NCBI GenBank assembly: GCA_964479045.1
Contig: CAYZJI010000010.1
Span: 1 to 64,000 of the forward strand
Source: 2-02-FULL-47-50 sp964479045
GTDB lineage: Bacteria > Pseudomonadota > Gammaproteobacteria > Eutrophobiales > Eutrophobiaceae
Reading direction: 5' to 3'
DNA: 64,000 nt
Part shown: one piece after another, positions 44,675 to 54,396 of the stretch
Position numbering within the stretch: position 1 is the first letter of the stretch
How the letters are laid out: each line of letters starts with the position of its first letter
Made by a program: the position numbers and the translations under genes
The notes under the pieces: model-generated
Told to the model about the DNA's origin: nothing
The model's database searches: none
The model's input: the letters and a program-made list of their open reading frames with translations, nothing else

Positions 44675-46549
44675 TCAGAAACTGTAGGTAAAATCACCCC
44701 AAATCTGGGGCCGGTTTTGATCCTCTTTTTCGCCTGGAGTAGTTTCTTCCTCGCCCAATTCCTCGCCGCCGACTTCCCAGGCCCAGAATACTCTTGATTC
44801 TATGCTGCCCGGGATGTTGAAACGTAATCCCAAACCCAGACCTTTGTAATTTTCCCAGGTCTTGTCATCTGCGGCGGTGGGCTCATTCAACCGGCCAACA
44901 GCAAAATCATAGAAGAGACCCAGTTGCAGAAGTTCGCCCCAGGTGCGGTTACCGAAGGCCTGTTTTTCTGCAATGAACGGCGCGTTGAATAGCAATTCAA
45001 CCGAGTAGAACAATGCGCGGTCCGCCAGTACCTGCGCAACCGGGAATGCACGAACCTGATCGGGACCGCCAATGGAATATTGCTCCAGCGGCACCAGCAG
45101 ATCGTCAGACCACTGGAATTCGCTGCGGAACAGCAAGCTGATTTGTCTGGAGACGGTTTGCAGGCGTGTGTAACTGCCAAACAACTTGGAGAACTGTCCG
45201 GAAGCGAAACGCTGATCAACCCCTGAGGAACGGCTGGGACGGAATCCATTTAATTTGGCCTGGGCATCAGCATGTGAACCCATGGACGCCACAAAATCAT
45301 TGAGACCTCGACTGAATTCAAGGCTTGCGAAATTGATACCACCGCCCGTGGCCTGTTCTTCCAGCAGGAACTGGGCAAAGGGATTGTAGGTATCAACCGA
45401 ATCATAATCGAGTCCCAGGGTAAACACCGCCAGCCGATCTTCATTGGTGGGTTGTCCGGCCGTGGTGGTGTCAGCTTTTTTCTTGGTGAAACCGACGTCC
45501 ATACTCAGGTTTTCCACACGGCTGCGTATAAAGGACCTCTGCATCGATACCCCGATATTTTCCGTATCAGAGTGGATCCGGTTGGCCTTGAATTCGCCGC
45601 CAATATCAAACTTGTTGGTGTTGAAAAAGGCTTTGAACAAATATTTGCCGCCCCACATATAGCGTTCGTAATCAACCGCCTTGAAAACGTTGAGCTTGGG
45701 TTGGTAGGTCTGCTGAACTGACAGTGAAAGCCGGTCGGCACCACCCGTGGGATTGTTCCAGTCGATTATCGTGCGGAAACGGTTTTTGCCGGTTTCTTTA
45801 GTGCCATGATTATCAACTCGCATGGCCACATCAAAGCGGCTTTCGTCCTGCACTTTCAGAACGATATCGGCAGTACCCACCTTGAGGCCGGGCTGGAACA
45901 CACCGAACACGGTTAACCCCGGGAAGTCCGTAAGTCTGAGTAAGGCGGCTTCGACATCCGCCTTGTTGATGGGTTTGCCCACCAAATCACCAAATACATC
46001 GTTAAGAACAGCGCTTGAATAGGCCAGATTCCCTTCAGTCAGTACCCTGCCGAGGGTACCGACAAACAGCTCAAGATCCACGACCCCACCCTCGACTGTC
46101 TGCACCGGAACAACCACCTGGGCGAGGATCAGGCCTTTTTCACGGTAATAATTCCTGACTTCATTGGCAACGTCCTGCAACTGACCGATGCTGTAGCCGG
46201 TTTCAGGCTGCTGGGTGACACTCAACTCCAGGATTTTTTGAACTTCGGTGAGACTGACTCCGTAATCAGGCATGTCTTCTGCATTCAAGAGCCTGAATTC
46301 ACTGACAATTGTGCAAGGACACTCATCGACATCGAAAGGTCTGTCGATCACGGCGGGAACTTCCATAACGGTTTCCGGAGGTGGCTTGGGAAGATCAAGT
46401 TTGTCTTCCTGTTCGGGGCGCACTGCTCCGGGGCGTGCCGAATCCGGCAGTCCTACAGGGCCGGCCGAAACCAACACCGGTGCGAAGATGACCAGCATCG
46501 CCGGAACGATATAAGCTGTTAGCTTGTTCCCCATCCCCCGTCTGATCAC
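44675..46549 (-). CDS. TpsB outer-membrane transporter (FhaC/ShlB family)
   Basis: A 624-residue two-partner-secretion pore. The signal peptide runs to about VSAGPVG. Two POTRA-type domains follow (residues about 70-225), with YSIGQLQDVANEVRNYYREKGLILAQVVVPVQ as the core. The remainder is a 16-strand barrel type domain. Its L6-loop motif appears as QVRAFPVAQ (the family VRGY/F position), and the protein ends in aromatic DFTYSF, suitable for outer-membrane insertion. The GTG start has AGGA ten bases upstream; an ATG five codons later is an alternative. It lies 193 bases upstream of the giant exoprotein, its presumed sole client. Confidence 0.92.
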   Translation of the reverse strand: MIRRGMGNKLTAYIVPAMLVIFAPVLVSAGPVGLPDSARPGAVRPEQEDKLDLPKPPPETVMEVPAVIDRPFDVDECPCTIVSEFRLLNAEDMPDYGVSLTEVQKILELSVTQQPETGYSIGQLQDVANEVRNYYREKGLILAQVVVPVQTVEGGVVDLELFVGTLGRVLTEGNLAYSSAVLNDVFGDLVGKPINKADVEAALLRLTDFPGLTVFGVFQPGLKVGTADIVLKVQDESRFDVAMRVDNHGTKETGKNRFRTIIDWNNPTGGADRLSLSVQQTYQPKLNVFKAVDYERYMWGGKYLFKAFFNTNKFDIGGEFKANRIHSDTENIGVSMQRSFIRSRVENLSMDVGFTKKKADTTTAGQPTNEDRLAVFTLGLDYDSVDTYNPFAQFLLEEQATGGGINFASLEFSRGLNDFVASMGSHADAQAKLNGFRPSRSSGVDQRFASGQFSKLFGSYTRLQTVSRQISLLFRSEFQWSDDLLVPLEQYSIGGPDQVRAFPVAQVLADRALFYSVELLFNAPFIAEKQAFGNRTWGELLQLGLFYDFAVGRLNEPTAADDKTWENYKGLGLGLRFNIPGSIESRVFWAWEVGGEELGEEETTPGEKEDQNRPQIWGDFTYSF

Positions 46550-46852
46550 TGGTCGCTAATCCTGGTTCATCTGGATTTTTATTTAAATTCAGTAAGTTAG
46601 CTTACCAAAGCTGGCTCCCTAAGCGGCCTGAAAAAAAGCAATACGCACAGCTTTTGCAAGTTTCGTACTATATCAAGCTGATGACCAGAGAGTAAAGAAT
46701 TATTATCAAAGTAAAACCATAATAATATTTCTTAATTTATTGATTATATTGCTATTAGAAACAGCCCGGAATTACCCAGTGGTGCCCAGAATTTACGTTC
46801 ATCTTGAATCGGCTACTCCATGGCAATTAGATGACGTACTGAGAAGCAGTCG
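46550..46852. other. AT-rich spacer between the isomerase and tpsB
   Basis: About 300 bases with no credible gene. The part from 46690 to 46750 is strongly AT-rich and could hold the tpsB promoter on the minus strand. No palindromic repeat family is present here. I see nothing further. Confidence 0.5.
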
Positions 46853-47899
46853 TTACTCGGCAGGAGGTGATTTTTCTGTTTCAGTATCGGTACGCAGTTT
46901 CAGCCGCCACTCTTCGATATTTTTATCTGAAATATCAATTAGATACGTCTCGCTGGCCTGTTTGAAGATCGCCAATGTCAGTTGGGCCTGCATTTCCCTT
47001 GCCAGCAAACGTTTGATTTGGTCCTTCACTTCATCGTAACGCAAATGCTGTGCGGGGACGGTCGTACCCCGTTTCAATATGTGTACCCCGTCCGCCGTCT
47101 GCAACGGTGCGCTGATTTTGTCTGTCCCCAGATTCATCAAGGGTTGCCGGATTTCCGGCTTGAGCTCACTCACTTTGACCAGACCCATATAACCGCCACT
47201 GTATTTACCAGCGGGTGGGTTGGAGTAGCGCTCAGCCGCCTCGGCAAAATCCAGGGTATTTTTGGTGATGTCATTAATAATGGTTTCTGCCTGCTTTTTG
47301 GTCAGTTCCCGTTCTTTCTGATCATTGGCATCCTTGAATGGCAGGTATATCTGCCAGACATGGACCCGTTCTTCCAGCTTGAATTTGTCCTTGTTCTGAT
47401 CGTAATACTTCCTGATTTGTTCTTCTGAAGGGAAGTCCTTGGGTATCTTTGTTGCGAGCAACTGCTTCAGGTAGATTTCCCGGGTAATGTTTTCCACAGC
47501 ACGTTGCATGATGTACTGGTGGCGCGGGTTCTGGTCCACCTTGTTGGCCAGTGCCGCCGCCAGTACGGATTTATTGGCGGCCTCGTTTTTAATGAATGTA
47601 GCAAACGACTTTTCATCTGCAAGCAGGGACTTCCGCTGTTCTTCCTCCACAACTGCCAGAATTCTCTGTACTTCTTCAAAATCCAGGGTGGTGGAAATTG
47701 CCCACCCCGGAGCAGTTCCACCCGCAGCTTGATTGTCTTGCTCTGCCTCTGACTTGACCTGACTCACAGCCGGTTTCCCGGAAGATTCCAACCCAAGCAA
47801 TTCACGAACTGAAAACGCCGGGTCCAGGTTTGCATAAATCACGGTGGCGATTACCACCAACGCAAGTGTGAACAGAATAGTTTTGGAAGTGAATGTCAT
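46853..47899 (-). CDS. Membrane-anchored parvulin-type peptidyl-prolyl isomerase
   Basis: A 348-residue protein with an N-terminal membrane anchor (TILFTLALVVIATVIYANL, residues about 8-26). A SurA/PpiD-like helical chaperone region spans about 70-175. A PpiC rotamase domain follows (about 178-295), with VHVWQIYLPFK, FAEAAERYSNPPAGKYSGGYMG and LQTADGVHILKRGTT. It should fold exported proteins in the periplasm. It lies just upstream of tpsB in the same direction. Parvulins beside secretion loci often serve the exported protein or its pore, so a dedicated role for this giant exoprotein is a reasonable inference. Confidence 0.88.
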   Translation of the reverse strand: MTFTSKTILFTLALVVIATVIYANLDPAFSVRELLGLESSGKPAVSQVKSEAEQDNQAAGGTAPGWAISTTLDFEEVQRILAVVEEEQRKSLLADEKSFATFIKNEAANKSVLAAALANKVDQNPRHQYIMQRAVENITREIYLKQLLATKIPKDFPSEEQIRKYYDQNKDKFKLEERVHVWQIYLPFKDANDQKERELTKKQAETIINDITKNTLDFAEAAERYSNPPAGKYSGGYMGLVKVSELKPEIRQPLMNLGTDKISAPLQTADGVHILKRGTTVPAQHLRYDEVKDQIKRLLAREMQAQLTLAIFKQASETYLIDISDKNIEEWRLKLRTDTETEKSPPAE

Positions 47900-48248
47900 A
47901 AATCAGAAAGTCCAGAATTTAACACGTTTCAGAAAGCGGGCCCCGGAGACCAACTGGCTTGATAAATAATCCCCTGCATCGTACATGGCGCGGTTTTTAT
48001 TGACAACCTGTGTCTCTCCGGGCAAGTCTTTTTCCCTTTTAGAAATAATGGGGTAAGATGATGACTGTATGCAATACAGAAGTTATGATTGTTGCTACAG
48101 GAGTCCGACGTACGTTATCGGAGGCTGGCGACCAGGGGGTAGTCGCTGGCCCTTTGCAAAGTGTTGGCAGGGAATCCCGTTACTTTTCAAATTGCCATGT
48201 ATATTACCGAAAACGCACATATTTTATAGAGAAAAACCGACCTGATCG
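47900..48248. promoter_or_regulatory. Divergent spacer with a hairpin leader upstream of the cyclase gene
   Basis: This separates the isomerase (minus) from the signalling cluster (plus), so both promoters should lie here. Bases 48123-48151 form a 10-bp stem (GGCTGGCGAC with GTCGCTGGCC, two G-T pairs) and a purine-rich loop CAGGGGGTA, about 100 bases before the cyclase start. No small gene is convincing; a 73-residue frame at 48058 has no visible homology. Confidence 0.45.
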
Positions 48249-49151
48249 ATGGCGCCTAAAACTGCAAATCTTGCCATAGTCTTTGCCGACATCAGCGGCA
48301 GCACCAAACTTTATGAAACACTGGGTGACCAGGTGGCTCGCGCCAAGGTGTCAGAAACCCTCGAGACCATTGCTGATGTTGTAAAGAACAACAATGGCAT
48401 TGTCATCAAGACCATCGGTGATGAAGTCATGTGCACGTTTCCTTCTGCGGAAGAGGCTGCAAAGGCCTGTTGTGAAATGCATGAATCCCTTTCCGAGGTC
48501 AATGAATCCATCAAGGGCGGGACTGTGATCGCAATCCGGGTCGGGATGCATTACGGGCCGGCCATCCTTGAGGGGGGCGATGTGTTTGGCGATGCTGTAA
48601 ATCTCGCCGCCCGCATGGCCGCCCAGTCCAAGGCCAACCAGATCATCACAACCCAGAGTACCGTTGAAAAACTTCCACCCGTGATGCGGGCCAGCACCCG
48701 TTTTATCGATCATGCTCCCATCAAGGGCAAGCATGAGGCCATTGATATTTATGAAATTATCTGGCAGGAAGAAGATGTCACACGCATGGCCACCGGCATG
48801 CTGGACCAGAAAAAATCACCGGAAGTGAAATTGCGGTTGAAATATGAAAATCTCGACATGGTCATCAGTAAACAGAAACCCAGCCTGATTCTGGGCCGTA
48901 GCAAGGACTGCGACATGCCGATTAACGAAAAACTGGCTTCACGTCAGCATGTACGCATTGAGATGCGACGTGACAAGTTCTTCATCATTGATCAAAGTAC
49001 GAATGGAACTCATGTGCGCATGGATGATGGTGAAGATGCTTTCCTGCGTCGCGAAGAAATGCCCATCAATGGTAATGGCAAGATCAGCCTTGGCAAAGGG
49101 TTTAATGAAAACCCCACGGAAGTCATACGCTTTACACAGGAAACGTCGTGA
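48249..49151 (+). CDS. Class III adenylate cyclase with C-terminal FHA domain
   Basis: A 300-residue cytoplasmic protein. Residues 8-170 form a class III cyclase: FADISGSTKLYE with metal-binding D14, KTIGDEVMCTF with K54 (an adenine-type specificity residue) and metal-binding D58, and GDVFGDAVNLAARM with the transition-state Asn and Arg. It therefore looks catalytically complete and ATP-specific. Residues about 205-295 form an FHA domain (LILGRSKDCDMPI, ASRQHVRIE, STNGTHV) that binds phosphothreonine. The PP2C phosphatase and Ser/Thr kinase genes follow on the same strand, so cyclase activity or location may depend on kinase-made phosphothreonine. No strong ribosome binding site precedes the ATG. 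Confidence 0.92.
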   Translation: MAPKTANLAIVFADISGSTKLYETLGDQVARAKVSETLETIADVVKNNNGIVIKTIGDEVMCTFPSAEEAAKACCEMHESLSEVNESIKGGTVIAIRVGMHYGPAILEGGDVFGDAVNLAARMAAQSKANQIITTQSTVEKLPPVMRASTRFIDHAPIKGKHEAIDIYEIIWQEEDVTRMATGMLDQKKSPEVKLRLKYENLDMVISKQKPSLILGRSKDCDMPINEKLASRQHVRIEMRRDKFFIIDQSTNGTHVRMDDGEDAFLRREEMPINGNGKISLGKGFNENPTEVIRFTQETS

Positions 49152-49244
49152 TGATACCTGCCAGCAAACTGAACTCCAGGATGTGCCGGCAGACAACTTC
49201 AGCGCCAGATTCCGGCATAAATTTAATTTCAGGGTGAAGGGATA

Positions 49245-49991
49245 GTGTCCACCATCAGCGCAAAACCGGTTTCTCATTTTTCCTGGTCCTCCACGGCCAT
49301 CAGCGATGTGGGCAGGGTGCGCAAGCATAATGAAGACTCCATGCTCGATCGTCCTGAAATCGGTTTATGGGTGGTAGCAGATGGTATGGGTGGACACGCG
49401 GCCGGTGACGTTGCCAGCCAGATGATTGTCTCATCACTCAAGAAGGTCCACGAAGGGGTAGAACTGAACCGGTATATTAATGATATCGAAGACCGGTTGC
49501 TGGAAGTGAACCAGAAGCTGATTGAAAAAGCGAACGAATCCACACGCAAGATTACCATAGGCAGTACTGTGGTGGCGCTGGTCACTTTTGGCAGATACTT
49601 TATATATATCTGGGCGGGCGACAGCCGTTTATACCGTTTGCGTGACGCGGAGCTGCGGCAGATGACCACGGATCATTCACAGGTTGAAATGTATGTTGAA
49701 CGCGGTCTCATTACACGCGAAGAAGCGGCCACTCATCCCCATGGGAACATGATTACCCGCGCTGTCGGCGCAACACAGGATTTATTTCTGGATATGGACA
49801 TGCAGGAACTTAAAAAGAAGGATCGCTTCCTGCTCTGCAGTGACGGCCTCACCAAACATGTCACTGATCTGGAGATTCAGGAGAACCTGCGGCAGGGAAC
49901 CCATGCGGAAGCGTGCAAGCGGCTGATCAATCTGACGCTGGAACGCGGCGCAGGTGATAATGTGACCGTGATCATTGTTGATATCGAGTAG
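49245..49991 (+). CDS. PP2C-family Ser/Thr protein phosphatase
   Basis: A 248-residue metal-dependent phosphatase (PrpC/Stp type). The motifs run in order: DVGRVRKHNEDS, VVADGMGGHAAGDVAS, WAGDSRLYRLRDAELRQMT, LLCSDGLTKHV and GAGDNVTVIIVD. These supply the Asp residues for the binuclear metal centre. The start is a GTG preceded by GAAGGG; the length is normal. It lies 26 bases before the kinase gene and should reverse its phosphorylation. Confidence 0.95.
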   Translation: MSTISAKPVSHFSWSSTAISDVGRVRKHNEDSMLDRPEIGLWVVADGMGGHAAGDVASQMIVSSLKKVHEGVELNRYINDIEDRLLEVNQKLIEKANESTRKITIGSTVVALVTFGRYFIYIWAGDSRLYRLRDAELRQMTTDHSQVEMYVERGLITREEAATHPHGNMITRAVGATQDLFLDMDMQELKKKDRFLLCSDGLTKHVTDLEIQENLRQGTHAEACKRLINLTLERGAGDNVTVIIVDIE

Positions 49992-50017
49992 TCGAGAGAG
50001 TAAGCGAGGAATTTCCC

Positions 50018-53000
50018 GTGGCTGATTTTAAAACTGCACTTGAAGCCCTGGCGAAGGGTGAACTGGATATCGAAGTATTATCCAAGCAACTCAGCAAGTT
50101 GCTCGAAACATCACCGCAATATGCGCCGCGGATGCTTACACAACTGGATGAAATGTATGCTGCGCAAAAAATCGGTGACATGGCCTACGCACGTATCAAG
50201 GCCCAAATCAATCAATATCGCCGTGCGCACGCCGCACAAACCGAGGGCGGCGGTGAATCAGGATCAGATTCCACTGTATTTGACATGGCCAGCGCATCAG
50301 CGGGCAAGTCAGCTGGTCATGAAAAAGCCGTGATGAGTGAAGATGTCACGGTACAAAAACAACCGGCGGCGGACAAAACCCAGGTAACTGGTGATCGCCC
50401 GGACAGCGCTGCTTTTGATGTCACCGGTGGTTCTGATCTGAACGCGGTGGATATTGATGTCAGTGCCATCGGCGCAGACCAATCTACGCCTACTGTCACC
50501 GGCGGGACCGGTCCGACAGGTACTGGATGGTCAGATCCCTCTGTAGGCGCCTATCAGCCCGGACAGGAAATGGGCGTAGGCTCGGTGATCAAACACCGTT
50601 TCAGACTTTTGCAGGTACTGGGTGTTGGTGGTATGGGTAAGGTGTACAAGGGCATCGACCTGCTGAAAGAGGAAGCGCGGGACAAAAACCCGTATATGGC
50701 CATCAAACTGTTGAATGAAGATTTCCGGGACCACCCGGAAGCTTTCATCTCACTGCAGCGCGAATCCAGCCGTCAGCAGAAACTGGCGCACCCGAACATT
50801 GCCACGGTTTACGATTTTGACCGCATTGGCGGCCCCGGGACCCCGGTATTTATCACCATGGAACTCATGGAAGGCATGCCACTGAATGATTACATCAAAA
50901 AAACAGTGCGCAAACAGAATGGCCTGCCATTTAATGAAGCATTTAATATCATCAAACAACTTGGTGCCGCGCTCTCCTATGCGCATGACCGGCGCCTCGT
51001 GCATTCGGATTTCAAACCCGGTAATGCTTTCCTGTGTAATGACGGCATGGTAAAAACCCTCGACTTCGGTATTGCCCGTGCAGTCAAAAACCCGGTTACT
51101 GGCGAAGGGGAAAAAACACTGTTCGATCCGGGCAAGCTGGGCGCCCTGACGCCGGCCTACGCCAGTCTGGAAATGCTCGAAGGTGAAGAGCCGGATACTC
51201 GTGACGACACCTATGCACTGGGTTGTGTGGCTTATGAACTGTTGACTGGTAAACACCCTTTCAACAAGTTGCCGGCCAACAAGGCAAAGGAAAACAATCT
51301 GGTTCCGCCCTACATCAAGGGATTGAAGAAAAAACAAAACCAGGCACTGCGCCGTGCCGTGGCATTTCATCGCAAGGACCGCAGCCCGACTGTAGATCAT
51401 TTCCTGGAAGAACTGGAAGCCAAGTACATCTGGTACAAACATCCACCGACCGTTGCTGCCGCGGTCATCTTACTGACGGCAATTGGTGCAACGGGCCCAG
51501 TGTTGAATTACATGGAGAAAAAACAAATCACGCAAATCATTGCGGACATCAATACCGGCAACCCGTCCACCATTGTTGATCGGCTTACCAAAATTGAAGA
51601 TTTCGAGACGGCCAACCAGCTCGCCATCACCAATGAAGCCAAGGAGGCCATTCAGAAATATTTTTCTGATGAAATTACCACCCTGATTGATACCAGCAAA
51701 GCGGACTATAACTTTCCCAAGGCAGATGAAATACTGACGAAGGTCGCCGTTTATTACCCGGATTCCAGTTTCCTGCAAGAGCAGACAGCTTTGGTAAATC
51801 TGAAACGCAATGAAAAGCTGACCGAGATCTACGCACAGTTTTCAGAGGCCCTGAAAGATACCTCGCAAATTGACAGCATTCAAGGCTTGCTACAAATCAT
51901 CCGGACTAAACTGGATCCAAACCATGCTCTTTTGAAGGATCAACGACCAGGATATCAGTACCGGATACTGGCTGATGCAGAATTTGACATGGGTAACTAT
52001 GATCAAGCCCTGACTTTGGTTAATTCCGGTCTCAAAATTGCACCAGAAGATCAGGCATTGAAAGATAGTAAAAACAAATTTGAACGTGCCATCAAGGTGG
52101 CCGCGTTGCAGCAGAAAATCGGCGCTGTACAGGGCCAACTGGTATCACTCTCTGACTACAAGCAACAGCAGGCCGATATTGTCGAACTGGCCAACCTGAG
52201 TCCGGCTGATCCTATCCTGGTATCGTTGTCTACCGGACTTAAACAGAACATCGATCAGGAAATTTCAACTGTGCTCAGCAGCGGTTCTCGCAGTGACGCG
52301 GAAAACCTGGTCAAGGAATATGGCGAGCTTCTAACTGCCATGCAACTCGGACGTGAGCTGATCCAGATCAAGCTGGCCCATCTGGCGGGGGATGATCGTA
52401 CCAAAGCCATTCAGCAGATTGTGACTGCAGATACACAGCAAATCGAACAATTGATCGCCCAACCCAAACTCGAGGATGACAGCTGGAAATCGAAAATGCA
52501 GGCAAGCCTGCTCGAACTCGACAGCCTCACCACAGAGGATCCGTCACTCGCCGCCAGCCTTGCGACCAGTCGCCAACAGGTTGCGGCACTCTATATTGCC
52601 AAAGCGTCCAGTACTCTGCAGGAAAACCGTTTCGATGCGGCCAATGCTCTTATCGATACCGCAGAACGTTTTGCGCCAGGCCTGAGTGAAATTCTTTCCA
52701 CCCGCAACCAGATTGCTGATGCCAAGGCAGCCAATGACAAACGCATCAAGGTGGATGGACTCAAGGAAGATTTCAACGGCCAGATCAAGGGTAATGAAGT
52801 GGCCAAGGCACTGGAATATTTTGAACAACTGAAAGTCGAGTTGCCGCCGGATGATGTGTTTATCACTACAGATGGTCCGGCCATGATTGCAAAGAGTTAT
52901 GCGGCAATGGCCAAAGCCAGTTTCGATAACAAGGATTATGCAACCGCCCTGCAGCAGGCAGACGAAGGTCTGAAATACAATCCCAACGATGGTCTTTTGC

Positions 53001-54346
53001 GCGCGGCCCGTAACGAATACATCGTTGAAGCAAATATCCTGGAACTGGATGAACTCTTCAAAACCGGTCTCAGTTTCAATGCTGATGCGGTACTCACCAA
53101 GTTTGGCCAGATTGAAGGCGCTGCACCAGGGCGTTACAGCCAGTTCCGTCAGGATGCAATCAATCTCCTCACACAGCGTATCGAACAGTACCGGTCTGCA
53201 GGCGACCTGAACTCTGCAGCCACTTTGGCGCAGAATTCTGCCACGATATTCCGCGGCACAGTTCTGGAAAAACTGCGTGATGAAATCAAACCACAGCCAT
53301 GGCCGGAAGTCGCAGCCGCCAGAGGCGCGCTCAGTGCCGGTCGCTTGACGGAAGCAACAACCATACAACAGGCTGCCGCGGCCAACTTTACCGGACATCC
53401 GGATTTCGTGGCCTTCTCGGATGATCTGGCAGCGAGGAAAGAAGAAGCACTCAAGGAATTCCAGTCCTATCAGACTGAAAAAGATGCCGCCGGCACCGAT
53501 TTTGAAAAATTGAATGTCGCCAAACGGCTGCTCTCCAGAGCTCTTGCGGTCTGGGCAGATAATCCGGATTATCAGGCAGCAGTAACAGAAATCGACAAGC
53601 TGATTGTCGATAATCGCCCGGCCCCCACCAAAGTCATACAGCGTGAAGAAGTTGATCTGACCGCGGCACCTGATTCAGCCGCTGCCCAGGCGGAGTGGAA
53701 ACCCATTTCCAGCGGTCGCGAGTGTAATGCCAACCTGGCCGGCTACGGAAAACGGGCCAAAGCCATATGCTATGACCTCGTCAACAATGGCTGGCGTGGT
53801 CCGCTGATGGTCGTCGTACCCGGAGAATCTGAGGGACAAAATTTCGCGATTGGTAAATACGAAATCTCCGTCGGTGATTACAGCAAATACTGTGCTCTGA
53901 CCGGCAAATGCAAACCGGTTACGGACAAGACCAAGTTTAACGATCCGCAAACAGGCATCAGCATTCAGGATGCAGAGGCCTATGCACAGTGGTTGACTGA
54001 TCGCACGGGCAAAACCTATCGGCTGCCCACCAGCACGGAATGGCAGTATGCCGCGAATGCCAATGGTGACCAGCCAAGAAAAGACGTCAATTGCCGCGTC
54101 GCACTTGGTGATAAAGTCATCAAGGGTACTGGTACCGTCAGTGTCGTTACAGGTCAGCAGAATGGCTGGGGGCTTAAAAACTACATCGGAAACGTGCAGG
54201 AATGGGTCAAAGACGGTGAAAATATCAAGGCACGAGGTGGCGCCTTTGAGGACTCATTCTCAAACTGCGATATTTCCCTTGAACGTCCTCATAACGGCGG
54301 CGCTGATAACACCACAGGTTTCCGGCTGATTCTGGAAACAGGATAA
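50018..54346 (+). CDS. Very large membrane Ser/Thr protein kinase with C-terminal FGE-like domain
   Basis: A 1442-residue protein with a GTG start and AGGA eight bases upstream. Residues 1-70 form a small helical domain, and 75-185 a low-complexity, Thr/Ser-rich tract. The kinase domain spans about 195-470: LGVGGMGKVYKG, catalytic loop HSDFKPGN (HRD changed to HSD) and KTLDFGIARA. One membrane span lies near 478-497. Residues about 500-1220 are helical, TPR-like repeats (for example FDMGNYDQALTLVNSGLKIAP), expected outside the cytoplasm. From 1228 to the end is a formylglycine-generating-enzyme-like domain (FAIGKYEISVGDYSKYC, YRLPTSTEWQYAANANG, GNVQEWVKD, GFRLI). The usual Cys pair near its end seems reduced to one, so it is probably a sensor, not an enzyme. 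The phosphatase and FHA-cyclase genes are upstream. Confidence 0.9.
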   Translation: MADFKTALEALAKGELDIEVLSKQLSKLLETSPQYAPRMLTQLDEMYAAQKIGDMAYARIKAQINQYRRAHAAQTEGGGESGSDSTVFDMASASAGKSAGHEKAVMSEDVTVQKQPAADKTQVTGDRPDSAAFDVTGGSDLNAVDIDVSAIGADQSTPTVTGGTGPTGTGWSDPSVGAYQPGQEMGVGSVIKHRFRLLQVLGVGGMGKVYKGIDLLKEEARDKNPYMAIKLLNEDFRDHPEAFISLQRESSRQQKLAHPNIATVYDFDRIGGPGTPVFITMELMEGMPLNDYIKKTVRKQNGLPFNEAFNIIKQLGAALSYAHDRRLVHSDFKPGNAFLCNDGMVKTLDFGIARAVKNPVTGEGEKTLFDPGKLGALTPAYASLEMLEGEEPDTRDDTYALGCVAYELLTGKHPFNKLPANKAKENNLVPPYIKGLKKKQNQALRRAVAFHRKDRSPTVDHFLEELEAKYIWYKHPPTVAAAVILLTAIGATGPVLNYMEKKQITQIIADINTGNPSTIVDRLTKIEDFETANQLAITNEAKEAIQKYFSDEITTLIDTSKADYNFPKADEILTKVAVYYPDSSFLQEQTALVNLKRNEKLTEIYAQFSEALKDTSQIDSIQGLLQIIRTKLDPNHALLKDQRPGYQYRILADAEFDMGNYDQALTLVNSGLKIAPEDQALKDSKNKFERAIKVAALQQKIGAVQGQLVSLSDYKQQQADIVELANLSPADPILVSLSTGLKQNIDQEISTVLSSGSRSDAENLVKEYGELLTAMQLGRELIQIKLAHLAGDDRTKAIQQIVTADTQQIEQLIAQPKLEDDSWKSKMQASLLELDSLTTEDPSLAASLATSRQQVAALYIAKASSTLQENRFDAANALIDTAERFAPGLSEILSTRNQIADAKAANDKRIKVDGLKEDFNGQIKGNEVAKALEYFEQLKVELPPDDVFITTDGPAMIAKSYAAMAKASFDNKDYATALQQADEGLKYNPNDGLLRAARNEYIVEANILELDELFKTGLSFNADAVLTKFGQIEGAAPGRYSQFRQDAINLLTQRIEQYRSAGDLNSAATLAQNSATIFRGTVLEKLRDEIKPQPWPEVAAARGALSAGRLTEATTIQQAAAANFTGHPDFVAFSDDLAARKEEALKEFQSYQTEKDAAGTDFEKLNVAKRLLSRALAVWADNPDYQAAVTEIDKLIVDNRPAPTKVIQREEVDLTAAPDSAAAQAEWKPISSGRECNANLAGYGKRAKAICYDLVNNGWRGPLMVVVPGESEGQNFAIGKYEISVGDYSKYCALTGKCKPVTDKTKFNDPQTGISIQDAEAYAQWLTDRTGKTYRLPTSTEWQYAANANGDQPRKDVNCRVALGDKVIKGTGTVSVVTGQQNGWGLKNYIGNVQEWVKDGENIKARGGAFEDSFSNCDISLERPHNGGADNTTGFRLILETG

Positions 54347-54396
54347 CAGGTTCTGCAAGACCAATAATATAATTACGGACAGAACAGGTACTACTT

